A stretch of 64,000 nucleotides of DNA from Bombilactobacillus mellis (GCF_000967245.1 NZ_KQ033878.1:393991-457990); one strand, 5' to 3'; numbered from the stretch's first letter, positions 46,293-55,928 are shown. The notes: generated by a model not told the origin, from the letters alone. Made by a program: numbers and translations.

Positions 46293-48530
46293 TTAAATTT
46301 TTTTAATCGGAGCAAATTCAGCTAATAAACGTTTAATTCCTTCTTGTTTAAAAGCCACATCTAATTCAGCATCTTCTCCTTGACCATTGACTTTGACTAC
46401 AGTACCTTGACCCCAGTTTTTATGTTGTATCCGATCACCAATTTGCCAAGCAACATCACCAGCCGTAGTTTTGCCCGCAATTTTTGGTGCCGCTGCAGGT
46501 CTAGTTCTAGTTGGTGAAGTCTGTTGCGACTGGGCAAACGGATAATTAATTTTAGCATACTGCCAGCTGCTGGTCTCTTCTGGAGGTGTCTCTTTCTCTA
46601 ATAAATCCGGACTAATTTCTTCTATAAAACGCGAAGGTAAATTAGACTGAGTTTTACCATATAAGGTCCGATTAAAAGTATTAGTCAGATATAATTTGGT
46701 TTGAGCCCGAGTAATACCGACATAAGCTAGTCGCCGCTCTTCTTCTAATTCGTCAGGGTCATTCAGCGAACGTGCTAAAGGAAAAATTCCTTCTTCCATT
46801 CCTACCAGAAAAACTACCGGAAATTCTAAACCTTTCGCGGCGTGTAAAGTCATTAAAGTAACTTGATCATAATCGTCATTGTCTGTATCTTCACTACTGA
46901 TTAGAGCAATATCAGCCAAAAAGTCATTTAAAGGATCAGCTTCTTCATCTTCTGGCAAATATTCTTGGTCAAATTGCTGAGTAACCGTTAATAATTCTTG
47001 AATATTCTCCAGGCGAGTTTGAGCTTCTAAAGTATTTTGTTTTTCTAATTCCGACTGATAATGACTCTGCTCTAAAGTAGCCGTCATTAATTCTGTCAGT
47101 GTTTGACCGCCACGATGATTAATCAACAGATCCATCATCTGGGCAAACTCTTCTAGTTTATGACTAATCCTTGTAGTTAAAGGAGCAGCACTAGCCTGAC
47201 GAGCCGCTTGCAACAAGCTGAAATTATGTTGGGCTGCAAATTGAGATAACTTAGTTAAAGAAGTTGCCCCGATTCCTCTTTTGGGAGCATTGACAATTCG
47301 TTCAAAACTTAAGGAATCTTGTGGATTGGCTATTAATTGTAAATAAGCTAAAATATCCCGGACTTCTTTGCGTTCATAAAATTTATGTCCGCCAACTATT
47401 TTATAAGGTATGTTGGCTTTGAGTAAACGATCTTCTAAAATTCGTGATTGTGCATTCGTCCGATATAAAATAGCAAAATCTGTATAATGGAACCCCTTTT
47501 GCTGACAGTTCTTTTTAATCTGATCAACTACATACAAGGCCTCACTTTGTTCATTACTGGCTTGATAATAAGTGATTTTGGCTCCCGAATCATTATCAGT
47601 CCATAATTTTTTCGGCTTTCGATAGTTGTTATGACCAATAACATCATTAGCCGCTTGCAGAATATTTTTCGTAGAACGGTAATTTTGCTCCAATAAAATG
47701 GTTTGGGCTTGGGGATAATCTTTTTCAAAATTCATTATATTTTCCATATTAGCGCCACGCCAGCCATAGATACTCTGATCTCCATCGCCGACAACACAAA
47801 GATTCTGATATTGGCGCGCCAGCAAATAAATCAAACGATATTGGGCATCATTAGTATCCTGATATTCATCAACATGTATATAACGAAATTTGTCCTGATA
47901 ATAGCCCAAAATGTCAGTATTCTTTTCAAACAGCTCAATAGTTTTCATGATTAAATCATCAAAATCCAGACTTTGATTATTGAATAAGGATTTTTGATAT
48001 TGCTCATAGACTTGAGCTACAACTTGTTCAAATGGAGTTTGCGCAGCCTGACTATAGTCTGCAGGTGTTTGTAATTCATTTTTAGCCTGACTAATTGCCC
48101 CTAAAATGGCCCGCGGATTATTCCTTTTAGGATCCAGCTTGAGGCGCTTGAGGATTTGCTTAACTAAAGTTAATTGCTCCGAAGTGCCTGTAATTGTAAA
48201 TGTTTTACTGTAACCAATTGCTTCAGCTTCCCGTCGCAAAATTCGCGCACACATCGAATGAAAAGTTGCTACCCAAATTCCGGCTGCTTGATCCTCTAAT
48301 AAATGATCTACACGTGCTTGCATTTCCCGGGCAGCTTTATTAGTAAAGGTGATCGCCAAAATATGCCATGGCATAACTTGCTTTTCTTCAATTAAATAGG
48401 CGATACGATGCGTTAAGACCCGAGTTTTGCCACTGCCAGCACCTGCTAAAACTAATAAGGGGCCTTCGGTAGTAATAGTGGCTTTTTTTTGCTGGTCATT
48501 TAATCCCTTCAGAATTGCAATTTCTGCCAT
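46293..48530 (-). CDS. pcrA: ATP-dependent DNA helicase PcrA
   Basis: This 745-residue UvrD-family helicase works in repair and in replication of rolling-circle plasmids. Motif I AGAGSGKT is at 29-36; further motifs are VDEYQDTN, GDGDQSIYGWRGA, LEQNYRST, TLMTLHAAKGLEFPVVFL and EERRLAYVGITRA. The tail ends with the PcrA-type KxGDRIxHKxWGxGxV RNA-polymerase-interaction module (WQIGDRIQHKNWGQGTVV near residue 692). GGAAGA precedes the ATG. It is the first gene of the long operon down to dagK. Confidence 0.97.
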   Translation of the reverse strand: MAEIAILKGLNDQQKKATITTEGPLLVLAGAGSGKTRVLTHRIAYLIEEKQVMPWHILAITFTNKAAREMQARVDHLLEDQAAGIWVATFHSMCARILRREAEAIGYSKTFTITGTSEQLTLVKQILKRLKLDPKRNNPRAILGAISQAKNELQTPADYSQAAQTPFEQVVAQVYEQYQKSLFNNQSLDFDDLIMKTIELFEKNTDILGYYQDKFRYIHVDEYQDTNDAQYRLIYLLARQYQNLCVVGDGDQSIYGWRGANMENIMNFEKDYPQAQTILLEQNYRSTKNILQAANDVIGHNNYRKPKKLWTDNDSGAKITYYQASNEQSEALYVVDQIKKNCQQKGFHYTDFAILYRTNAQSRILEDRLLKANIPYKIVGGHKFYERKEVRDILAYLQLIANPQDSLSFERIVNAPKRGIGATSLTKLSQFAAQHNFSLLQAARQASAAPLTTRISHKLEEFAQMMDLLINHRGGQTLTELMTATLEQSHYQSELEKQNTLEAQTRLENIQELLTVTQQFDQEYLPEDEEADPLNDFLADIALISSEDTDNDDYDQVTLMTLHAAKGLEFPVVFLVGMEEGIFPLARSLNDPDELEEERRLAYVGITRAQTKLYLTNTFNRTLYGKTQSNLPSRFIEEISPDLLEKETPPEETSSWQYAKINYPFAQSQQTSPTRTRPAAAPKIAGKTTAGDVAWQIGDRIQHKNWGQGTVVKVNGQGEDAELDVAFKQEGIKRLLAEFAPIKKI

Positions 48531-48638
48531 GAAATTCTTCCTTTTCTACTTTCAATTAATACTAATACCTCAATATTACAGTCATCATTATAGCAAACTC
48601 AACGCCACAATACAGAACTAATCACCCATAATTAAAAA

Positions 48639-48676
48639 CAAAAAAGGGACCCCGGCAATTACCACCGTTTATCCCT
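48639..48676 (-). terminator. Terminator downstream of purB
   Basis: On the minus strand an interrupted stem (GGGA with TCCC, and CGG with CCG inside) is followed by TTTTTTG. It stands between the purB stop and the pcrA promoter region. No gene lies in the ~210-bp gap. Confidence 0.65.
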
Positions 48677-48739
48677 CTAATATTTTCAAAAATTAAAAAT
48701 TATTGAATTTTTTCAAGTGAATGAATTAACAGCCTGATT

Positions 48740-50041
48740 CTAAGAAGACAAACCTACGCGCTGAAAAATCTCATCTACATGGCGCAAATGCCAATGATAG
48801 TCAAAAGCATCATCTAAATCAGATTTTGACAAATGTTGTTGAATCTGCGGATCAGCTTCTAGTAATTGGCGAAAATCACATTTTTGTTCCCAAACTTGAG
48901 CGGTCAAGGGCTGCACAATATCATAGGCAGTTTCGCGACTTAAACCAGTTTTGATTAATTTTAACATGACTCTTTGCGAATAAATCAGTCCATGTGTAAT
49001 CTGTAAATCTGCTTCCATTTTTTGCGGAAAAACAGTTAAATTTTGAACAATTTTAGTAAAACGATGCAACATATAATCAAGAATTTCGGTTGTATCCGGT
49101 AAAATAATCCGTTCTGCCGAACTATGTGAAATATCACGTTCATGCCAGAGTTCAATGTTTTCTAAAGCTGTAAATACGTGACCTTTAATCACCCGTGCTA
49201 AGCCGGTAACATTTTCAGAGCCGATAGGGTTACGCTTATGCGGCATAGCTGAAGAACCCTTTTGTCCCGGAGCAAAAAATTCTTCCACTTCGCGAACCTC
49301 GGTTCTTTGTAGATGACGAATTTCTAAAGCAAAGCGTTCAACACTGGCAGCAATTAAAGCTAGTGTCATAATATATTCTGCGTGCAAATCACGCGGTAAA
49401 ACCTGTGTCGAAATTTCTTGCGACCGCAATTGTAACTTTTCGCAGACCAAAGCCTCTGCTTGAGGTGAAATATTAGCAAAGGTGCCGACAGCACCACTAA
49501 TTTTTCCTGCTTCAACGCCCGCAGCCGCATGCTCAAAGCGTTCCTGATCACGCTTGATTTCTGAATACCAATTAGCTAATACCAAGCCAAAAGTCGTAGG
49601 TTCAGCATGAACCCCGTGAGTGCGGCCAATCATGACGGTGTCTTTATATTGGCGCGCTTTGTTAGCAACAGTAGCAGCTAATTCCTTTAAATCTTGACGT
49701 AAGATGGCATTAGCTTGTTTCAACAAATAACCATAGGCCGTATCAACGACATCAGTCGAAGTTACTCCATAATGAATCCACTTTTTCTCTGGTCCCAAAC
49801 TTTTGGAAACTGTTCTTGTAAAGGCAACCACATCATGTTTAGTGATTTTTTCCATAGCTAAAATATCTGCCACTTCAAAATGGGCGTTCGCTTCGATTTT
49901 TTGCAAATCAGCATCAGGAATTACTCCCAACTTGTTCCAGGCCTGATCGACAGCAATTTCCACATCTAACCATGCCTGGTATTTATTTTGATCACTCCAA
50001 ATGCGGGCCATATCCGGTCGCTGGTAGCGTTTAATGACCAT
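48740..50041 (-). CDS. purB: Adenylosuccinate lyase
   Basis: This 433-residue enzyme splits adenylosuccinate to AMP and fumarate (and SAICAR in de novo synthesis). The fumarase-superfamily signature GSSAMPHKRNP lies near residue 262, with the catalytic region TVMIGRTHGVHAEPTTFG near residue 138 and HYGVTSTDVVDTA near residue 86. It follows the PurK-like gene and xpt. No other de novo purine gene is in the window, so its main role here may be IMP-to-AMP conversion from salvaged bases. Confidence 0.96.
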   Translation of the reverse strand: MVIKRYQRPDMARIWSDQNKYQAWLDVEIAVDQAWNKLGVIPDADLQKIEANAHFEVADILAMEKITKHDVVAFTRTVSKSLGPEKKWIHYGVTSTDVVDTAYGYLLKQANAILRQDLKELAATVANKARQYKDTVMIGRTHGVHAEPTTFGLVLANWYSEIKRDQERFEHAAAGVEAGKISGAVGTFANISPQAEALVCEKLQLRSQEISTQVLPRDLHAEYIMTLALIAASVERFALEIRHLQRTEVREVEEFFAPGQKGSSAMPHKRNPIGSENVTGLARVIKGHVFTALENIELWHERDISHSSAERIILPDTTEILDYMLHRFTKIVQNLTVFPQKMEADLQITHGLIYSQRVMLKLIKTGLSRETAYDIVQPLTAQVWEQKCDFRQLLEADPQIQQHLSKSDLDDAFDYHWHLRHVDEIFQRVGLSS

Positions 50042-50045
50042 TAAG

Positions 50046-51164
50046 TTACACCTTCCATATTTTTGATGAATTAATATAATGTTGCAATTTCTGATAGTTA
50101 GTTCCTAAAACAGTTACGACTCCTAAGTAAGGGTTCAAATAATCATCCTCTAATTGTTCCGGAAGCAAAGTTAATTGCCACTGCGGATGCTGTTTTAATT
50201 CAGTAACTGCTAAAGCTAAATTATCTTTCGTTACTACTAGATTACACCCACTAGTTAGCGGAGTCACTTGCGGTAAGGGCCAATCACATAAACTGCGCAA
50301 AAAAAGTTCTTCTTGCGAATATGCAGTTACGGCTTGATAAATATTGGCCGCAAAGATAGTCCCGGCGTAAATTCGCTCAACATACAAAACCTCGGAATTG
50401 GTAGTACACAATTTTACTGCGATTAGTCCCTGAAAATTAATATTAGCAGCAATAGTTTGTGCAATCTCTTGAACTTCGGTTTGCAAAATACTATTGGGCT
50501 GTTGTTCCACTAAAGCAGTATACAACCAGCGATCCTGCGATGTCATCTGAATTAACGGATAAACATTAATTTGGCCATAAGCATCTTTACTGGCCAAAAC
50601 AATCATTTCTTTTTTGATATCTAATAAAGATTCCAGAATAAAAGAACCCCGTGGCAGATGATAAGCAGCTACTTGTGCTTGATTTTTAAAAATAACTCCA
50701 TCTAAGAAATCAATATCTTTTTGAATTGGTTTTAAAATACAAGGAAAACCAATTTCTTCTACGGTTTTACGTAAGTCCTGATCGTTAACAACCGCAGCAA
50801 AAGGGACCACGTTCAAATTATGATTATTTAAAAAACTTTTTTCCAGATAGCGATCTTGCACCAAATCTAATAACTCTGTTCCTTGGATTAATTTTTCATG
50901 ACCTGAAATTTGCTCTAGTGAATCTAAATGCAAATTCTCATTATCATAAATAACTAAATCCACTTGAGAAAATAACGCCTGCAAATCCTGCATATTTTGG
51001 CTGGAGCCGTTTATTAGTTGAACATTTTTTTGAGCAGCTAATGCTGAATGTTCTGCTAAAATCACAACATGAAATCCCATTTTTAAAGCCTGTTGTGCTA
51101 GCAAAAAGGTTGATCTGCCATCACCAATAATCCCAATCGTACTTGCGGGACCCATAAAACTCAT
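50046..51164 (-). CDS. PurK-like ATP-grasp protein lacking active-site residues
   Basis: The protein has 372 residues and the overall plan of N5-carboxyaminoimidazole ribonucleotide synthase: a Rossmann-like start (STIGIIGDGRSTFLLAQQAL), an ATP-grasp middle and a final IEKSGRHPGRK-like domain. But the usual motifs are altered: GGQLGRM is replaced by GDGRSTF, the K-x-R-x-GGYDGKG loop reads KPIQKDIDFLDG, and NE-x-APRPHNSGH reads VERIYAGTIFAA. Catalysis is therefore doubtful. It sits between purB and xpt with no purE. The ATG at 51164 is eight bases after AGGAG and is preferred to one six bases earlier. It may be a regulatory or repurposed relative. Confidence 0.8.
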   Translation of the reverse strand: MSFMGPASTIGIIGDGRSTFLLAQQALKMGFHVVILAEHSALAAQKNVQLINGSSQNMQDLQALFSQVDLVIYDNENLHLDSLEQISGHEKLIQGTELLDLVQDRYLEKSFLNNHNLNVVPFAAVVNDQDLRKTVEEIGFPCILKPIQKDIDFLDGVIFKNQAQVAAYHLPRGSFILESLLDIKKEMIVLASKDAYGQINVYPLIQMTSQDRWLYTALVEQQPNSILQTEVQEIAQTIAANINFQGLIAVKLCTTNSEVLYVERIYAGTIFAANIYQAVTAYSQEELFLRSLCDWPLPQVTPLTSGCNLVVTKDNLALAVTELKQHPQWQLTLLPEQLEDDYLNPYLGVVTVLGTNYQKLQHYINSSKIWKV

Positions 51165-51175
51165 TACCATTTCTC

Positions 51176-51751
51176 CTATTCTTCGGCAAAGACGACCTGA
51201 CCATTTTTAAATGCCTTAATCCTAGCTAAAGATAAGATGGGAATATTTTGCTGATCAATCAATTGCCGTCCTTTTTGAAAAGTTTTCTCAATAACAATGC
51301 CAATACCTTCTAGGGTCGCATTAGCCTGTTTAATAATACTGGTTAACCCCGAAACCGCCTGACCGTTAGCTAGAAAATCATCAATAATTAAAACATGATC
51401 TTCTTCATTTAAAAAATGTTTTGCAATACTAATTTTATTAGTAGTTTTTTTAGTAAAAGAATAGACATCAGCAATATAAGTATCATTATTCATTGTAATT
51501 GATTTATGCTTACGTGCAAAAATTACCGGTTTTTTAAATTCTAGGCCGGTCATTACTGCGGGGGCAATTCCTGAAGATTCTACTGTTAAAATCTTAGTAA
51601 TAGGTTTGTTGTGAAAATAATTATAAAATTCCTGCCCCATTTTTTGCATTAAGACCGGATCGACTTGATGATTCAAAAAACTATCAACTTTTAAAACATC
51701 ATTTCCTAAAATACGACCATCTTTTTGAATGCGTTCTTCTAATTCTTTCAC
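51176..51751 (-). CDS. xpt: Xanthine phosphoribosyltransferase
   Basis: This 191-residue salvage enzyme converts xanthine and PRPP to XMP. It begins MKELEERIQKDGRILGNDVLKVDSFLNHQ, a clear Xpt signature, and carries the PRPP loop VLIIDDFLANGQAVSGL near residue 115. The start is GTG behind AAGGGAG. No purine riboswitch is recognisable upstream, unlike in Bacillus; a weak TTGTCA/TAAAAT pair lies there instead. It opens the transcript xpt, PurK-like, purB. Confidence 0.95.
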   Translation of the reverse strand: MKELEERIQKDGRILGNDVLKVDSFLNHQVDPVLMQKMGQEFYNYFHNKPITKILTVESSGIAPAVMTGLEFKKPVIFARKHKSITMNNDTYIADVYSFTKKTTNKISIAKHFLNEEDHVLIIDDFLANGQAVSGLTSIIKQANATLEGIGIVIEKTFQKGRQLIDQQNIPILSLARIKAFKNGQVVFAEE

Positions 51752-51878
51752 AGTTTTTCTCCCTTAAAAATTTAGTTTATTTCATTTTAACAGGACTCGG
51801 CCTTTGACAAAAGTCGATCCTGCCAACTGCCACCTTCAACTTCACTGCCAATAACAATAACTGCTTTTTTAGTTAATA

Positions 51879-52511
51879 CTAATGATCATAGCGATCCAAA
51901 TGATATTTTTGAATAATTTGAATAATTTTTTGTGTATAATCGGGGTCAGTCGCATAACCATCACGCTGTAAATTATGAGCCGCCTCCAAATAATTAGTCG
52001 AAGCTAAAACATGTTGATACTGCTGCTTATTCCAAGTCGTTCCGTTAGCTAATAGGGCAGCATGATCTTGAATTGACTCTTCAAAACTGGCATAAACCCG
52101 AAAACGTGCAGAAATAGTTATCCACTGTCCATTTTGATACTCTTGCGTTTCCAATAATTGGGAATTATTGGGATCATCACTTTTGATCCCGAATAAATTA
52201 TGATAATTACTGGCTAATTGGCTTTGACCCCAGTCACTTTCCAAAATTGCTTGGGCAATCGTAATACTAGGCAAAATTCCGTAATTATGGCTAGAATTAA
52301 CGGCCGCGGGGGCAATACTTTGAATAAATTCTTCATGCTGTTGTCGGATACTTTTTACCTGAATCGGCGGCTGAGCTAAAGAAGAATTTTGTCGAATAAA
52401 ATTTCTTACCAGCAAAAAAGCCAAAATCAAGGCGATCAGTGCAATCATACTTGCAAAAATAGTTGCTAAAGTCCGCCGCTGTTTTTTAGTCATTAATTTT
52501 CTTTTTGCCAA
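51879..52511 (-). CDS. GH73 glucosaminidase-type peptidoglycan hydrolase
   Basis: The protein has 210 residues, with a basic N-terminus and one membrane segment (about residues 14-35). A GH73 domain follows: GILPSITIAQAILESDWGQS with the catalytic Glu, then SNYHNLFGIKSDD, then a YASFEESIQDHAALL block and LEAAHNLQRDGYATDPDYTQKII. It hydrolyses the glycan backbone of peptidoglycan, probably at the membrane surface. It begins with TTG; GGGAG stands eight bases upstream. No cell-wall-binding repeats follow the domain. Confidence 0.9.
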   Translation of the reverse strand: MAKRKLMTKKQRRTLATIFASMIALIALILAFLLVRNFIRQNSSLAQPPIQVKSIRQQHEEFIQSIAPAAVNSSHNYGILPSITIAQAILESDWGQSQLASNYHNLFGIKSDDPNNSQLLETQEYQNGQWITISARFRVYASFEESIQDHAALLANGTTWNKQQYQHVLASTNYLEAAHNLQRDGYATDPDYTQKIIQIIQKYHLDRYDH

Positions 52512-52570
52512 TTTTCAGTTCTCCCAAGAAATTACCCTTATCATAACATTGAATACTGACTTGGGGTATA

Positions 52571-52597
52571 AAAAAACCAGCCTTGCGGCTGGTTTTA
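52571..52597 (-). terminator. Terminator of the cold-shock gene
   Basis: AAAACCAGCC pairs with GGCTGGTTTT around a four-base loop. On the minus strand the stem ends in a run of T residues. It lies 20 bases after the csp stop. Confidence 0.9.
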
Positions 52598-52616
52598 AAA
52601 CTTCCAATCATACTTA

Positions 52617-52817
52617 TTAGTCTTTATCAACATTAACAGCTTGTGGGCCACGGTCGCTTTCTTCGATATCAAAAGTCACTGATTGACCTTCTTCTAAAGT
52701 CTTATAGCCTTCGCCATTGATAGCAGAAAAGTGAACAAAAACATCACTGCCATCTTCACGAGTAATAAAACCATAACCTTTTTCAGCGTTAAACCATTTT
52801 ACTGTTCCATGTTCCAT
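52617..52817 (-). CDS. Cold-shock protein
   Basis: This 66-residue OB-fold protein binds single-stranded nucleic acids. It has [15 protein letters not shown] (RNP1 region) and DVFVHFSAI (RNP2), followed by the conserved LEEGQ-x-V-x-F-x-I end. The ATG at 52817 is nine bases after GGAGG; a longer reading through that site is rejected. Its promoter (52918-52946) leaves an untranslated leader of about 95 bases, as is usual for cold-shock genes whose leader RNA refolds at low temperature. Confidence 0.95.
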   Translation of the reverse strand: MEHGTVKWFNAEKGYGFITREDGSDVFVHFSAINGEGYKTLEEGQSVTFDIEESDRGPQAVNVDKD

Positions 52818-52917
52818 GTGAACAATCCTCCTAAAACTACTTTTTGCATTTCTTTGTGGCACTGGAAGTTAGTTACACATGAACCATCGAACCATGACCA
52901 TTCAAAAATACAAGTTA

Positions 52918-52946
52918 ATAATAACATGCAAACCCAAATCATGCAA
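52918..52946 (-). promoter_or_regulatory. Promoter of the cold-shock gene
   Basis: TTGCAT (52946-52941) and TATTAT (52923-52918) are 17 bases apart on the minus strand. The start point near 52911 gives a long leader before the csp ATG. Confidence 0.65.
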
Positions 52947-52980
52947 ACTCAAATATGGCAAATCCTTTATAAAACGAATA

Positions 52981-53015
52981 ATAAAAACCGACATCAATAA
53001 TTATTGATATCGGTT
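52981..53015 (-). terminator. Terminator after tRNA-Leu
   Basis: On the minus strand AACCGATATCAATAA pairs with TTATTGATGTCGGTT, one G-U pair inside, and continues in TTTATTATT. It ends the transcript containing tRNA-Leu. Confidence 0.85.
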
Positions 53016-53032
53016 AATTACTTGTGCCTAGA

Positions 53033-53119
53033 TGCGGGCAAGAAGACTCGAACTTCCACGGAGATTACCTCTCCACAAGATCCTTAGTCTTGCGCGTCTG
53101 CCAATTCCGCCATACCCGC
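53033..53119 (-). tRNA. tRNA-Leu (anticodon AAG)
   Basis: This is an 87-nt type II tRNA on the minus strand: acceptor GCGGGTA with TGCCCGC, anticodon stem CAAGA / TCTTG with loop CTAAGGA (AAG), a long variable arm (GGAGAGGTAATCTCC region) and T-arm with GTTCGAGTC. CCA is not encoded. A34 is presumably modified to inosine. Confidence 0.92.
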
Positions 53120-53167
53120 AGTGAACACTTAAATATTGTAGTATTAATTGTCACATTTTGCAAGATC

Positions 53168-53605
53168 TTATTGACTTAATTGACCCATTTTCATCAAATA
53201 TTTGCTAATTTTATCTAAATACAGATCCTGAGCTTCTTCGGCAGCTTGAAAAGCAGACTCATCCACTGTCCGATCATCTTTCATACTTTCAATCATGTTT
53301 TGACAAGCCTGCGTATAATTCTGTAAAGCCTGAACTAAAGATAAATGAATTCCCATCAATTTTGCAGGTGCTTTGACGGAATGCAACTTTTCTGCCAATT
53401 TGCCATAATCATCGGTTCCCCGCTGAAAATCTCCTTGGATTTTTAAATATTCTGAAGATTTCATCGCAGTTAAATTACCAGCCGCCAGCGCTGTTTTAAT
53501 CTTTTCAAATTTGGGGTTTAAATCATCTTGTATGGACTGCATTTTTTCAATAACATCATTCAAGACGCGAGCATAATTAGCAGCCCGTTGCTGCATACGA
53601 TTCAT
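53168..53605 (-). CDS. Hypothetical helical protein in the NAD operon
   Basis: I do not recognise this 145-residue protein. It is almost wholly alpha-helical with no membrane segment or signal: long amphipathic stretches (RAANYARVLNDVIEKMQSIQDDL, then LVQALQNYTQACQNMIESMKDD, then AAEEAQDLYLDKISKYLMKM) suggest a helical bundle. GGAGAA lies six bases before the ATG. It follows nadE by 16 bases and ends before tRNA-Leu, so it is probably in the pncB-nadE transcript. Any link with NAD metabolism is by position only. Confidence 0.7.
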   Translation of the reverse strand: MNRMQQRAANYARVLNDVIEKMQSIQDDLNPKFEKIKTALAAGNLTAMKSSEYLKIQGDFQRGTDDYGKLAEKLHSVKAPAKLMGIHLSLVQALQNYTQACQNMIESMKDDRTVDESAFQAAEEAQDLYLDKISKYLMKMGQLSQ

Positions 53606-53621
53606 TAGCTATTCTCCTTTT

Positions 53622-54437
53622 TTAAATGTCAAATACGGTATAAGGTAAGCGCCTTTTATGAGCCGTTTTTTGATACCAGGTTTCAATCTGTTGGGCCGCC
53701 TGTGCGGAAATCTCCTGACCTTCTAAATAGTTGTCAATGTCCTCATAGCTGACACCCAAAGCCGCTTCATCTGCCAAGCCCGGTCGTTGATCCTCTAAAT
53801 CCGCTGTCGGTACTTTAGTATAAAGCTGAGATGGTGCCCTTAAAGCTGCCAATAACTGCCGCCCTTGACGCTTATTCAAGCGAAATAAAGGCGTTAAATC
53901 TGCAGCACCATCGCCGTATTTTGTATAAAAGCCGGTAACATTTTCCGCGGCGTGGTCGGTACCGACTACACAACCCTTTAAGTCACCAGCAATGGCATAC
54001 TGAACAATCATACGCTGACGGGCTTTGATATTTCCCTTGTTAAAATCAGAAATTTCTAATTTATTATTTTCAATACTTGCTACGGTCGCATCCACCGCTG
54101 GCTTAATATCAACCCGCAGTACTTGATCAGGTTTCATCCAAGATAACGCCGCCAGTGCATCACTTTCATCAGCTTGTTTACCATAGGGTAAACGCACCGC
54201 TACAAATTGGTATTGCTGTTGGCCAGTCTTTTGCCGCAACTGCTCAACTGCCAGTTGGCATAAACGTCCGGCCAAAGTAGAATCTTGACCGCCAGAAATA
54301 CCTAAAACTAAAGTTTGCAAATGATTTTGCAGTAAAAAATCTTGTAAGAAATTCACAGAACGTTTGATTTCTGCCTCGGGATCAATCTGAGGTTTGACTT
54401 TTTCATAGTCTATAATTTGTTTTTGTAGTGGCCGCAT
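53622..54437 (-). CDS. nadE: NH3-dependent NAD synthetase
   Basis: This 271-residue enzyme makes NAD from nicotinate adenine dinucleotide using ammonia. The PP-loop is [14 protein letters not shown] near residues 43-56; [25 protein letters not shown] and the [14 protein letters not shown] block are specific. The short form has no glutaminase domain. GGGAGAA precedes the ATG. It follows pncB by 15 bases, giving the last step of the same salvage route. Confidence 0.96.
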   Translation of the reverse strand: MRPLQKQIIDYEKVKPQIDPEAEIKRSVNFLQDFLLQNHLQTLVLGISGGQDSTLAGRLCQLAVEQLRQKTGQQQYQFVAVRLPYGKQADESDALAALSWMKPDQVLRVDIKPAVDATVASIENNKLEISDFNKGNIKARQRMIVQYAIAGDLKGCVVGTDHAAENVTGFYTKYGDGAADLTPLFRLNKRQGRQLLAALRAPSQLYTKVPTADLEDQRPGLADEAALGVSYEDIDNYLEGQEISAQAAQQIETWYQKTAHKRRLPYTVFDI

Positions 54438-54452
54438 TTTTAACTTCTCCCT

Positions 54453-55928
54453 TTAATCGACAGTGCCCATATTTTTAACCCATTGATGAACATATTCAAT
54501 ATAATGCTTTTTATGATCATACAATCTTTGTGATAGATCTACAGGATAATTTTGCGGATTCAGATCACGCTTATATTCATCCCACAAAGAGTCCAAATTT
54601 TGCCGACAGTAAGTTCGGATTTGCTCTAAAGATGGTAAATCATAAACCAAATGTCCATTTTCAAAAATTTTTTGTAAAATCGGCCGCGCTTTAAAATCAG
54701 TAATAGTCTTACTGATGTAAGTATATTGGGGATGGAACATATGCAATTGTGACAATTTATTCGGTTGCTCATCCTTTAATGTTATATAGTCACCTTCAGA
54801 TTTATTATCCTTTTTACTGTTTGTGATGCGCCAAACTTGCTTTTGTCCCGGCGTACTAATTTTTTCTACATTACTAGACAATTTTAAAGTATCAAGCATA
54901 TTACCATAATTATCTTCAATAGCGACCATTTTATAAACAGCACCTAAAGCTGGTTGATTATAACCGGTAATTAAGCGGGTCCCTACACCCCAAGTATCAA
55001 TCTTGGCTCCCTGCATTTTCAAATTTTGAATGGTAGTTTCATCTAAATCATTCGAAGCCACAATCTTAGTATCAGTATATCCCGCATCATCCAGTTTTTC
55101 CCGCACTCTTTTGGAGATATAGGCCATATCCCCCGAATCAATACGAACTCCTTGAAAACTAATCTTATCTCCCATTTCCTTAGCAACCTTAATTGCACTC
55201 GGAACACCGCTTTTTAAAGTATCATAGGTATCAACTAAAAAAGTACAGTCATGATGGGTTTGTGCATAGGCTTTAAAAGCATCGTAATCATTCTGATAAA
55301 ACTGTACTAAAGCGTGAGCATGAGTTCCGGCTACCGGGATCTTGAACAATTTTCCGGCCCGAACATTACTTGTAGCATCAAATCCTGCAATATAAGCAGC
55401 TCTAGCGCCCCAGAGACCAGCTTCTAATTCCTGAGCGCGGCGGGATCCAAATTCTAATAAAGTGTCAGTGCCGGCAGCCGATTTAATTCGAGCAGCTTTA
55501 GTCGCAATTAAAATTTGATAATTCAAAATACTCAAAACAGCAGTTTCAACTAACGAGCACTGATCTAAGGGACCTTCAACTTGAAAAATCGGCTCGTTGG
55601 CAAAAACTAAATCACCTTCTACCACTGAGCGAACATCACAACTAAAGGTAATATTTTTTAAATATTGCAAAAAACCTTCATCAAATTCACCATTTGCTCG
55701 TAAATAGTCAATATCACTATCACTAAAATGTAAATTCTGTAAATAAGAAACTATCTGTTGCAAACCGGCAAAAACCGCATAACCGTTTTTAAAAGGATTA
55801 TGGCGAAAATAACATTCAAAAACTGCCCTTTGCTTATTAATACCCTTCTTCCAATAAGTGTACATCATATTTAAAATATAATAATCCGTATGCAAAGCTA
55901 AGCCATCATCTAAATTATTAATTTTCAT
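54453..55928 (-). CDS. pncB: Nicotinate phosphoribosyltransferase
   Basis: This 491-residue enzyme turns nicotinate and PRPP into nicotinate mononucleotide. Visible family blocks are LHTDYYILNMMYTYWKKG at the start, LLEFGSRRAQELEAGLWGARAAYIAGF near residue 155 and FQGVRIDSGDMAYISKRVRE near residue 254, then SNDLDETTI and WGVGTRLITGY. It precedes nadE and follows a glycosyltransferase gene by about 20 bases. The nadD step is not in the window. Confidence 0.95.
   Translation of the reverse strand: MKINNLDDGLALHTDYYILNMMYTYWKKGINKQRAVFECYFRHNPFKNGYAVFAGLQQIVSYLQNLHFSDSDIDYLRANGEFDEGFLQYLKNITFSCDVRSVVEGDLVFANEPIFQVEGPLDQCSLVETAVLSILNYQILIATKAARIKSAAGTDTLLEFGSRRAQELEAGLWGARAAYIAGFDATSNVRAGKLFKIPVAGTHAHALVQFYQNDYDAFKAYAQTHHDCTFLVDTYDTLKSGVPSAIKVAKEMGDKISFQGVRIDSGDMAYISKRVREKLDDAGYTDTKIVASNDLDETTIQNLKMQGAKIDTWGVGTRLITGYNQPALGAVYKMVAIEDNYGNMLDTLKLSSNVEKISTPGQKQVWRITNSKKDNKSEGDYITLKDEQPNKLSQLHMFHPQYTYISKTITDFKARPILQKIFENGHLVYDLPSLEQIRTYCRQNLDSLWDEYKRDLNPQNYPVDLSQRLYDHKKHYIEYVHQWVKNMGTVD

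Noticed and set aside
51752..51878. Purine riboswitch upstream of xpt, as found in Bacillus
   Set aside because: None of the conserved aptamer loop sequences could be found in the leader; only a weak promoter-like pair is present.
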